Below are positions 1 through 8,068 of a stretch of DNA of 64,000 nt, one piece after another; within the stretch, counting starts at the first letter, position 1, and every line of letters begins with the position of its first letter. Source of the DNA: JBBIMP01 sp037444305 (lineage in GTDB: Bacteria; Acidobacteriota; UBA6911); assembly GCA_037444305.1 (NCBI GenBank), contig JBBIMP010000016.1:1-64000 (forward strand), given 5' to 3'. The position numbers were made by a program, and so were the translations under genes. Below the pieces are notes generated by a model. That model was not told where the DNA came from, ran no database searches, and saw only the letters and a program-made list of their open reading frames with translations.

Positions 1-46
1 TGGAATCGACACTAAATTCACAACTGAGGTGTCTCATTTTCATTGA

Positions 47-889
47 CAACTTCCGCCGCTCGCCGATGGTGAACCAGGGGTTGAAGCAATCCTGGCTCGG
101 CCAGAGTGCGCCTGGATCAGTCGAGAGCTGGAGCAGAAGGCCCAAGCCCATGCCGTTGCCCACGTGGTGCCGGAACATCTGAAGGAGATCCGCGAAGGCA
201 GGGTTGTCCTCATCGCGAAGACCGAAGCAGCCGTCAAGGACAGGCTGGCGAAGGAAATCATTTATTGGGACCACCGCGCCGAGGAACTCAAGCTCCAGGA
301 GCAGGCCGGCAAGCCCAATGCCCGGCTTAATTCGGGCGAAGCGCGCAAGCGCGCCGATTCGCTGCAGGGGCGACTCCAGAAAAGGCTGGAGGACCTGAAG
401 CTCGAGGCCCAAATCTCCCCGCTGCCGCCCGTGGTTCTCGGCGGCCTGTTGGTTGTGCCGATGGGCCTGTTGACAGCCTTGAAGGGACAGACGATTCCGG
501 CACAGCCTGCCGACACCCAGGCCAGCGCTGCCCAAGCGCGCGCCGCCGTCATGGAAATCGAGAGCTGCCTTGGGTTCGAGCCGGTGGACCGGGAAGTAGA
601 AAAGCTTGGCTACGATATTGAGAGCCGTGCCCCAGGCACAGGCAAGCTCCGTTTCATCAAGGTCAAGGGCAGGGTGTCCGGCGCCGAGACGATCACGGTG
701 ACGCGCAACGAGATCCTGTACTCGCTGAACAAGCCCGAGGATTTCATCCTTGCGATCGTGGAATTCGACGGCGACAGCAAACGGATTCATTACCTTCGCC
801 GACCGTTTCATCGTGAGCCGGATTTCGGCGTGACCAGCGTAAACTATGTCTTATCGGAGTTGATCGCGCGTGCGGAACCGCCATCTTAA
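47..889 (+). pseudogene. 5'-truncated helicase remnant with DUF3883 C-terminal domain
   Basis: The frame is open from just after a TGA at 44-46 to the TAA at 887-889. The last ~90 residues read like a DUF3883 domain (EKLGYDIESR, SGAETITVTRNEI, EPDFGVTSVNYVLSEL), a nuclease-like module that ends long SNF2/DEAD-type helicases of defence islands. The charged stretch before it (YWDHRAEELKLQEQAGKPNA) is also typical of those proteins. The ATPase motifs are absent: the coding similarity begins abruptly near base 47, and there is no ATG or ribosome site ahead of it; the first usable start would be a GTG at 164. I read it as the tail of a gene whose front was removed by an insertion or deletion at bases 1-46. 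The family call is from motif memory; truncation is seen directly. Confidence 0.7.
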
Positions 890-948
890 TATGGCATGCA
901 GATGGTCGCGATACCGATGCCCACTTACTGGGCAAAAGGAGCAAAGCG

Positions 949-2652
949 ATGGCACGAAGTAACATACTGAATACCCGCACTACCAATTACCTGGAGTTGC
1001 TCGGAAACGGCCGGAATTATAGGGTCCCCCCATATCAGCGCGACTATTCCTGGGAAGAAGAGCAATGGGAGGATTTATGGAATGACATACTCGAATTACG
1101 CGGGCATCCCGAAGATCGCCACTATATGGGTGCGCTGGTTGTGGAGGGCAAGAGCGACCGGGAATTTCTTATCATCGATGGCCAGCAGCGGCTTGCGACT
1201 CTGAGTCTGCTGGCATTAGCAGTCATTACAAAACTACAAGCTTTGGCTGACGGCGCAAAGGACCCTGATGGCAATCGCGAACGAGCAGCCGCGCTGCGCA
1301 GCCGGTTTGTTGGGGAGAAGGATCCTGCGTCTTTGATCGAAAGCAGCAAGCTGTTTCTCAATGAAACAGATGATCCCTTTTACCAGGACTACCTGGTCCA
1401 GCTACGAACGCCCAGAAATCCCAGAGGACTTCCAAAATCCAGCCGGCTTTTATGGGAATGCTTCAAATACTATATGAACAGGCTCGAGACTATTCCCCAG
1501 CACGTCGAAGGTACGGCACTTGCGGAGTTGATGTCGGAGACCGTTGGAAGGCAACTAGTATTCATTCTGATTACGGTAGAGAACGAGATCAACGCCTACA
1601 TGGTTTTCGAAACGCTTAACGCCCGAGGGCTCGAGCTGACAACGACTGATCTGCTCAAAAACTACCTGTTTTCCCGAGTCCAGGTTCCATCTGACTTGCA
1701 GGCCCTGCAGCGCCGGTGGCGAACTCTGGTAGCCACTATCCGCCAGGAACGTTTTCCCGAATTCCTCCGTTACCACCTCCTCTGCGAACACCCGAAGATA
1801 CGCAGCCAACGGCTCTTCAAACTCGTCCGGGAGCAGGCTAGTTCGCCTCAAGAAGTATTCGGGCTGCTCGATGCGCTCGAGGCTCGCGCGGAACTGTTTG
1901 CGGCTCTGTCCGATCCAAATCACAGTTATTGGGCCGAGACTCAGGAGGCCAGGCCGTATATTCGGGAGCTTGATCTTTTCCGCGTGCGCCAGATGACACC
2001 GCTGCTCTTTGCTGCCTGGGAGCGTTTTACCAAAGCCGACTTTGTCCGTGTGCTCCGACTGGTCAGTGTCATTTCCTTCCGCTACTCGGTCGTCAGCCGG
2101 TTGAACACCAATGCACTCGAACCGGCATACCATCAAGCTGCGAAGGCCGTGCTCGACGGGGCAGCAATAAACCCCGGACAAGTTTTCGAGCGATTGAAGG
2201 CTATTTATGTGGATGACTCAAAATTTGAACAGGATTTCTCACTGCTCGAGCTCGATACCGGTCAGCGAAAGAGGCTTGCGAAATACATGCTCGCGCGTCT
2301 CGAGCGCGATCTATCCGGCCGCGCTTGCGACCCGGACACAGATCCGGCAAGCATCGAACATACGCTTCCCGAGAATCCATCCGATGAATGGGCGGACCAA
2401 TTTCCGAAGGAACACTGGGAATCATCTATATACAGGCTGGGCAATCTGACGCTGCTCGAGTCCTCCGCAAACCGCAGGGTAGGCAACTCGTCCTACGCCG
2501 AAAAACTCGACGCCTACGGTCGCAGCGCTTATGCGATTACCAACCGAGTTGCGGAGATCGCTCCCGAACAATGGACGCCAGAACTGCTTTCAAAGCGACA
2601 GCGGGAACTGGCCGGTCGCGCACGCCATTTATGGCGTTCGGAATTTGCGTAG
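949..2652 (+). CDS. GmrSD-like DUF262/DUF1524 nuclease (type IV restriction-type defence protein)
   Basis: The 567-residue protein starts at ATG 949 behind an AAAGGAG site. Its N-terminal half is a DUF262 (GmrS-like, ParB-fold NTPase) domain with the signature IDGQQRLATL at residues 76-85 and FETLNARGLELT near 222. The C-terminal part is a DUF1524 (GmrD-like) HNH nuclease: IEHTLPEN near 469 supplies the histidine and YRLGNLTLL near 495 the asparagine region. Fused GmrSD proteins of this size cut modified (glucosylated or hydroxymethylated) phage DNA; the modification specificity here is unknown. It lies 59 bp after a truncated DUF3883 helicase tail and before mobile-element debris, a defence-island setting. 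Its base composition looks less GC-rich than the genes further right, suggesting transfer. It appears intact. Confidence 0.85.
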   Translation: MARSNILNTRTTNYLELLGNGRNYRVPPYQRDYSWEEEQWEDLWNDILELRGHPEDRHYMGALVVEGKSDREFLIIDGQQRLATLSLLALAVITKLQALADGAKDPDGNRERAAALRSRFVGEKDPASLIESSKLFLNETDDPFYQDYLVQLRTPRNPRGLPKSSRLLWECFKYYMNRLETIPQHVEGTALAELMSETVGRQLVFILITVENEINAYMVFETLNARGLELTTTDLLKNYLFSRVQVPSDLQALQRRWRTLVATIRQERFPEFLRYHLLCEHPKIRSQRLFKLVREQASSPQEVFGLLDALEARAELFAALSDPNHSYWAETQEARPYIRELDLFRVRQMTPLLFAAWERFTKADFVRVLRLVSVISFRYSVVSRLNTNALEPAYHQAAKAVLDGAAINPGQVFERLKAIYVDDSKFEQDFSLLELDTGQRKRLAKYMLARLERDLSGRACDPDTDPASIEHTLPENPSDEWADQFPKEHWESSIYRLGNLTLLESSANRRVGNSSYAEKLDAYGRSAYAITNRVAEIAPEQWTPELLSKRQRELAGRARHLWRSEFA

Positions 2653-2675
2653 CTATTGCTGGAATTGGCACTATA

Positions 2676-2723
2676 GCGCTCAGATAAATTGACCCCCCTG
2701 CGCTCAGATAAACTGACCCCTCT
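2676..2723. repeat. Tandem pair of 24-bp direct repeats
   Basis: Two adjacent 24-bp units, 2676-2699 and 2700-2723, share GCGCTCAGATAAA(T/C)TGACCCC and differ at only a couple of positions. They sit between the end of the GmrSD gene and the decayed TOPRIM gene. Short multiple repeats of this kind are typical of transposon ends (for example IS21-type termini), but no transposase is next to them, so the element type is a guess. Confidence 0.6.
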
Positions 2724-2724
2724 G

Positions 2725-3400
2725 TTCAGACCATGAAGGGATGTTTTCAGGGTACTCGCGAATCAGCGAGGCGAGCCAGCTTGGATTTGCCCTGGCGCCG
2801 GAAGTGGACACGCACAGGCACCAGGGATGAAGCTCAAGACAGCTGATGGCGTCGATGGCCGATTCGCACAGGATGACCGTCGTAGCGCCGGGAGCCGGCA
2901 CAGAGAAGTAGCCGAGGTCCCTTTGGGAACCGGGAGCCATGCCACGCCAGCGCACGTTTGAGGTTCCGCGAAGCTCGGCTCCCACGGGCTTTTTTCTTTT
3001 CCAAGTAGAGGAAAAACGGCGTTGCTTCGGGTGTCGGCATAAAGCCGGCCGCATTCGATCAGACGCCGGATCAGGGATGGGGCGATTGCGCGTTGGTTTG
3101 TCAGGTACCGTTTCACGGCCGGGAGTTTGCCGGGGTCCTCGTGCGGCAGGATCAATTCCGTGGTACGCGCGGGCTGCGGAGGCGCCTGGCCATCAAGGTC
3201 CTGAAAATGACGGCAGAGCCACTCGACGGCCGCTTTGAACCCGAGATTGTTCAGGTGCATCGCCAGGTCAATGGCCCCGCCGCCGCCCACACCCTGGTTC
3301 CAGTTCATGAACTTGGCGGCAGTGCAGGAGATCGTGCCTTTGGACGTATGCCATTTGGCCTTATCGTAGCGATCTGGCTTCGCTCCGGCCAGCAGGAGAA
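2725..3400 (-). pseudogene. Frameshifted remnant of a DUF3991/TOPRIM (mobile-element primase-like) gene
   Basis: On the minus strand two frames together make one protein. Bases ~3400 to ~2995 give YDKAKWHTSKGTISCTAAKF, then NWNQGVGGGGAIDL and KRYLTNQRAI, the pattern of DUF3991 domains of plasmid/transposon proteins. Bases ~2995 to ~2730 in another frame give the TOPRIM part (TTVILCESAIDAISCLELH, VSTSGARANPSW). The switch falls at a run of Ts at 2990-2995 (plus strand), a likely single-base slip. The upstream end is fused to a group II intron fragment near 3400-3418 and the downstream end runs into the 24-bp repeats, so both ends are missing. The function of the intact family is probably DNA processing in mobile elements; this copy is dead. 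Confidence 0.7.
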
Positions 3401-3417
3401 CCTCTTGCAGGGGAATG

Positions 3418-3800
3418 CGGGATTTCCACCCGCTTCACCGGTTGCGGTTGATACGTCCCGTTTAGCAGCTGTTCCCGGATTGCCGGCCAGTGCTGTATCA
3501 GGTATTCCGGTAGATCGTGAACCGTCATGCCGTCCACACCCGGACTTCCTTTATTGGCCTTGACTCGCACCAATGCCTGCTTGCAGTTTCCCCGCTCGCA
3601 GACTTCCTCCATCAATGGATATGGACTTCGCGGCCACTGGCCCGCTCGTCCGGCACCGCATGCCTCATATCCGGTTCTTGTTCATCAGCCTGCGCCTTTG
3701 CTCCACGCTTCCTTCAGACCCCACCTCACGGTGACGCCCTTGCGCTTTGCTGACTCTTCACCTCCATCAGGTTGAGTAGAAGACTTTCACCTCCAAGCTG
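3418..3800 (-). mobile_element. Group II intron fragment (RNA 5' region plus N-terminus of reverse transcriptase)
   Basis: From ATG at 3615 leftwards the frame encodes MMEEVCERGNCKQALVRVKA and NKGSPGVDGMTV, the standard start of group II intron reverse transcriptase/maturases, then stops matching after PQPVKRVEIP at about 3418. Only ~66 of ~400-plus residues remain. Bases 3616-~3790 (minus strand) look like the conserved intron RNA leading into this ORF (AACAAGAACCGGATATGAGG and GCATGCGGTGCCGGACGAG). The fragment joins directly to the TOPRIM remnant in the same orientation. Exact 5' end not determined. Confidence 0.75.
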
Positions 3801-3820
3801 TCGAACATGCTCGGCATGCC

Positions 3821-3851
3821 AAAAAGGGCGCTGTCCTTGCGGACAGCGCCC
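3821..3851 (-). terminator. Rho-independent terminator of the TonB receptor gene
   Basis: Perfect 11-bp stem GGGCGCTGTCC / GGACAGCGCCC (3826-3836 with 3841-3851) with a 4-base loop, followed on the minus strand by five Ts (3825-3821). It begins 28 bases after the stop codon of the receptor gene. Confidence 0.92.
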
Positions 3852-3878
3852 CGGTTAAACATATTGAAATCGAACCAG

Positions 3879-6800
3879 CTAGAATTCGAGCCGTGCACCC
3901 ATCTGCAGAACGCGCGCGGCAACGGCCGTGCCGGTAACGCGGCCGAAGCTCGTGCTGGAGATGTCCTGGGTTTGGCTCGGGGCAAAGTAGACCGAGTTGA
4001 GAAGGTTGAAGGCTTCAGCGCGGATCTGCAGCCTCATCCCTTCCCTGATCCTGAAGTTCTTCAAAAGAGACACGTCGACGTTGCAGGTCCAGGGACCGTT
4101 GATGACCGCCCTTCCCAGGTAGCCCGTGGTGCCGGGATCGACGTTGAAGAACACCTGGCCCGCAAACGGCGTCGTGCCAAATCCCTCGGCAGCACGCCCG
4201 GTGGCCGGGTTGGTGACCGAAGGATTGATGAAATAAAGGCCTTTATCATTCTCGAAGCGGCCGAGCAGGTTTTTGATCTCCTTGATGGTCAAGGTGGTAT
4301 TGGGCGTCTGCCGCCCGGACCGCCCGGCCCGGTTCAAGGTCCCGCGGGGGTCGGTAAACGTAATGGGGGCGCCGGTGCCGGCGCGGACGATGCTGTTGAT
4401 CGACCAGCCGCCGATCAGGTGAGAAACAACAGGATGCGCTCCGCTCAGGAAGGCTTTGTTGCGCCCGAACGGCAGTTCATACATGTTGCTGAAGTTGATC
4501 ACATGGGTCTGATCGTAGTCTGCGCGGGTGTATTCCAGACTCGGCTGCCGGTTGTCCAGGAAAGGCTCCACCATGGTCTGGGAGGTCCCGATCCCGTTGG
4601 TCAGGTTCTTCTGGAAGGAGTAGTTGGTCAGGAGGAACAGCCCGTTGGAGAAGCGCCTGCGCAGTTCGATCTGCAGCGAGTTGTAGCGGTATTTCGTGCC
4701 GTTCGTGAACAGGTTCGCAACTCCGGTTCCGGGGTTGGGCAGGAACTTCACGCTGCCGGTCTGCGCCTGCTGGATGTATGTAAGCGCCAGGTCGGCCACC
4801 GTACCTGCCGTGAGGTGGTTGCGGTTGGTGGTTGAGCTGAGGTTTCCGCCGTTGACCAGCAGCGGGAAGACCGTCAGAGTTTCCCCAACCGTGGGGTTGC
4901 CGTTGGCCATCAGGTTCCGGCGGGCGCGCATGAAGTCCGCGGCGAAACCGTTGTCGCGGATATCGATCTGGTTGTAGTCGATGCTGCGATTGAGGTTGTC
5001 GCTGCGGCTGCCGACATAGCGGACTTCCAGCACCATGTTCCCGCCAAGCTCGCGCTGGATTCCGAAGTTGTACTCCATGGTCCGCGGGACCTGTAGTTCG
5101 GGATTGACCAGGAAAACGGTTCCGAAATTGCTGAAGCTCGGCCCGTTGTTGTCGGCATATGTCCTGGGGATCATCACCGTCGGGGCGACGATCGAGGGCA
5201 GGGCATTAAGCCGCGCGTTCAGGGCGGAAGTGTTCGTGAGCGGATTGAGCGCATTGACGGTCGTGGTGCTGAGCCCGGCATTCCCGATACCGGCGTTGCG
5301 CACAGACGTGAGAATGGAGTCGTTCACGAAGCTGTAGCGCAGCCCGCCGCGGAAAACGGTTCTCGAATCGCCCAGCAGAGTCCGCAGCAAGCCTGACTCG
5401 AACCGAGGGTTCCACGCGGCGCTGATCACCGGGGCAATGTTGTTCCAGTCGGTCTTGTGGAGCTTGTCCTTGCTGCCGGAATTGCCGCCGATGTAGTTGT
5501 AGGTGCCCGTGGGGCTCAGGACGGTCTCCAGCGCGGTTTTCCCCGATGGGATGACCGGCTCCAGGAGCAGCCTGTTCAGGAGCCGCGCAGGCGTGAGCAG
5601 ATCCCAGCGCAGTCCGAGGTTGATCGTCAGATCGGTGCGGGCTCGCCACTGATTGCTGATGTAGACGGAGTGGTTTTCATAGCGATAGTCTTCCAGCCTG
5701 GGCGTCGGAGTGAACTGCTTGGCTTCGGTGTTGGGCACGTTGAACGCCTGGCTGCCGCTGCCGATGATGCCGGACAGCATGGCCATCAACGAATTGGCAG
5801 TGCTGAGCTGGGCGGAGCTGATCCCTCCGGGGAACATGGTGGAAGCCAGCGTCGGCGTGTTGGCGTTGGTCCCGGTGTTCCACGTGGGAACGTTGCCCGC
5901 GTGGTTGTAAGGATTGACCTGGAACCACTGCAGGACCACGCCCATGCGGAAGGCGTGCCGGCCCCTCACCCACTCGGCATTGTCCTGCACGTTGTAGGTG
6001 CGGACTTTGCGCCCCTGGTTCTGGAAGGTCACTATCGGGTTGCTGATCACGCCGGGCACGATGTAATAGTCCGGCGGATCCTGCGTACGGTAGAAGGGCA
6101 CGTCGCTGTGGAACAGGCCGCCGCGGACTTCGTTGGTGAAACGCGCCAGCGGGGTCCAGCGCCAGGCGGCAACAAAGCGACGGTTGGTGGAACTCTGCTC
6201 GATTACCGGAGATGTGCCGAATCCCTGCGTGCCATCGACATCGGGCCGCTGATTGACCTCATCGTTCCAGGCCCACACGCCGTTGAACGTGTGGCGGCTA
6301 TTAAGGTCAAAGTCAATCCGCGTGGCGTAATTGTCGCGGTTGGTATTCTGTCCCTGGGCGAATCGCACTCCGGTCGTATTGAGCTGGTCGCCGATGTCGG
6401 CGGCATTCCCGACGGTCGGGAGGTTGGACAGGATGCGCTGTTCGATGGTCGGATCGATGCCGGTCACTCCCGGAAGGAGGGTGAACAGGTTGATCGTCCG
6501 GGTCTGGCTGCTGTTGTCGCGATAGGTGAAGATCCCTTTCCGCGCGTCCGGCAGAAGGATGGTCCGGCTCCTGTTCGACTTTACCTTGTCGATGAGCTTC
6601 TCATAGTTGAAGAAGAAGAACAGCTTGTCGCTCAGAACGGGAACCGGCCCCTGGAAGGTGCCGCCTAACTGGTTGCGGTTCCGGAAGGGACGGACGACGC
6701 CGGAGCGGTTGTTGAAGAAGGTGTTGGCCGCCAGCGCGGAATTGCGGTTGAACTCGTAAAGGGAGCCGCGATAGCTGGAAGTTCCGCGGGGTGTCACCAG

Positions 6801-7532
6801 ACGGATCTGGGCGGCACCGCCCTGATCTGCGGTGGCGTTCTGCGACACCATGGTGAATTCGGCCGTGTCATCCACCGTCGGGCGCCCGGGCGCGAAATCG
6901 GTGGCGTTGGAGCGGATGAACGCATCCTGGATGTTGATGCCGTCGTGCGTGATGTTCGTGAAGGCGGTCCGCTGACCGTTGATGGAGGTGTTCTGCGAGG
7001 GATTGGAAGCCGAGCCGGCCTGCATGTACATCAGCTGCAGCGGATTACGGCCGTTCAGGGGCAGGTCCATGATCTGCCGCGGGGTGATGGTGGTGCTGAC
7101 CTCGCCGCTGGCCACGTTGACCAGTGAAGCGCCGGCGGTAACCTCAACGACGGTATCCACGCCTCCCACCGCCATCTCGATCTTTAGCGTGTACTCGCGG
7201 CCAATCTGGATGATCACGTCATTGATTGTGGTTGTTTTGAATCCGGGCTGCATGGCAGTCACCGTATAGCTGCCGGTATCCAACTGCGGAATAAGAAAAT
7301 TACCGACATCATCGGATATCAACTGGCGTTCCCTCTTGGTCTGGTTGTCCATCAGAGTAATGGTAACGCCGGGAATTACACCACCTTGGGCATCCACCAC
7401 GGTCCCCAAAAGCCGGCCGGTGTTGGATTGGGCGGCAAGCGGGCCGCTCAAGGACAGCATCAGGCACGTCAGCAAAAAGACATGAAAGATGCAAGATAGC
7501 TTTGAGTTTCTGGATAAGTAACGATTACCCAT
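3879..7532 (-). CDS. Oar-like TonB-dependent outer-membrane receptor with carboxypeptidase-regulatory N-domain
   Basis: A 1217-residue exported protein. The ATG at 7532 is chosen because AGGAAGG lies 9 bases ahead and a signal peptide follows directly (basic start, CIFHVFLLTCLMLSLSGPLA, cleavage near AAQ). Next comes a carboxypeptidase-regulatory-like beta-sandwich (GRLLGTVVDAQGGVIPGVTI to about residue 120), then a plug domain (TTITPRQIMDLPLNGRN) and a long beta-barrel ending in an aromatic residue (GARLEF). This architecture is the large Oar-type receptor family greatly expanded in Acidobacteriota; substrates are usually glycans, peptides or siderophores, and none can be named here. It stands alone: divergent from the antiporter gene and closed by its own hairpin terminator. 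An inverted repeat lies in its leader. Confidence 0.9.
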   Translation of the reverse strand: MGNRYLSRNSKLSCIFHVFLLTCLMLSLSGPLAAQSNTGRLLGTVVDAQGGVIPGVTITLMDNQTKRERQLISDDVGNFLIPQLDTGSYTVTAMQPGFKTTTINDVIIQIGREYTLKIEMAVGGVDTVVEVTAGASLVNVASGEVSTTITPRQIMDLPLNGRNPLQLMYMQAGSASNPSQNTSINGQRTAFTNITHDGINIQDAFIRSNATDFAPGRPTVDDTAEFTMVSQNATADQGGAAQIRLVTPRGTSSYRGSLYEFNRNSALAANTFFNNRSGVVRPFRNRNQLGGTFQGPVPVLSDKLFFFFNYEKLIDKVKSNRSRTILLPDARKGIFTYRDNSSQTRTINLFTLLPGVTGIDPTIEQRILSNLPTVGNAADIGDQLNTTGVRFAQGQNTNRDNYATRIDFDLNSRHTFNGVWAWNDEVNQRPDVDGTQGFGTSPVIEQSSTNRRFVAAWRWTPLARFTNEVRGGLFHSDVPFYRTQDPPDYYIVPGVISNPIVTFQNQGRKVRTYNVQDNAEWVRGRHAFRMGVVLQWFQVNPYNHAGNVPTWNTGTNANTPTLASTMFPGGISSAQLSTANSLMAMLSGIIGSGSQAFNVPNTEAKQFTPTPRLEDYRYENHSVYISNQWRARTDLTINLGLRWDLLTPARLLNRLLLEPVIPSGKTALETVLSPTGTYNYIGGNSGSKDKLHKTDWNNIAPVISAAWNPRFESGLLRTLLGDSRTVFRGGLRYSFVNDSILTSVRNAGIGNAGLSTTTVNALNPLTNTSALNARLNALPSIVAPTVMIPRTYADNNGPSFSNFGTVFLVNPELQVPRTMEYNFGIQRELGGNMVLEVRYVGSRSDNLNRSIDYNQIDIRDNGFAADFMRARRNLMANGNPTVGETLTVFPLLVNGGNLSSTTNRNHLTAGTVADLALTYIQQAQTGSVKFLPNPGTGVANLFTNGTKYRYNSLQIELRRRFSNGLFLLTNYSFQKNLTNGIGTSQTMVEPFLDNRQPSLEYTRADYDQTHVINFSNMYELPFGRNKAFLSGAHPVVSHLIGGWSINSIVRAGTGAPITFTDPRGTLNRAGRSGRQTPNTTLTIKEIKNLLGRFENDKGLYFINPSVTNPATGRAAEGFGTTPFAGQVFFNVDPGTTGYLGRAVINGPWTCNVDVSLLKNFRIREGMRLQIRAEAFNLLNSVYFAPSQTQDISSTSFGRVTGTAVAARVLQMGARLEF

Positions 7533-8068
7533 TGAACAATCCTTCCTTTTGTTAACGTCATTCCGAAGGCCCCAATCCGACATTCGATCATCGCGGGAAA
7601 AGGGCGAAATCACCGTTCACTGGCTCCGCAAAACGATGCTTCACATCGCTTGCGAAACTTTTATAGGTTAGCAATAATGATGCCACTCGGACGATCCGAA
7701 TAAACCATTGATATTATTTATGATATGAAATTTGTCTCTTAGTTTTTCTCCAAGCTATTGGAGGCTTATTCAAACAATTGAATCTGCATGAAAGGCCGCT
7801 ATTTGGGCTGAGGAATACCTCTCCTGATGCCGGGCGCTGCAGCCCACGCGGCCGCCCTTCCTTTGCCGCAGGGCTCCGCTCTGGATCAACAGTGGTCGGT
7901 GTTGCGCCTGACGCGATCGGCGGCCCAAAATTTCACCAGTGCTGCAGCCGGGACCTGGATTTCGTCGGCCGCAGATGCAGCGATTCCGCATCCGATCTTC
8001 GTAAGTCTGCTTTCCGCCGGGACCGGAGAAAGGTAACATGGCAGGGCGGATCTTGCCCGCGCGGAGCC
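7533..8068. other. 536-bp divergent intergenic region with an inverted repeat
   Basis: The region separates the leftward TonB receptor gene from the rightward antiporter gene. Bases 7660-7780 are clearly AT-rich and probably hold promoters for one or both genes (for the minus strand TATAAAAG near 7660-7667 could be a -10 box). An imperfect palindrome at 7627-7653 (GCAA-CGATG / CATCG-TTGC arms around CTTCA) lies about 95 bases ahead of the receptor start; it could be an operator or a leader hairpin. No convincing gene was seen. Confidence 0.4.

Noticed and set aside
3418..3800. Active group II intron
   Set aside because: Only the first ~66 residues of the reverse transcriptase remain and the 3' intron domains are absent.
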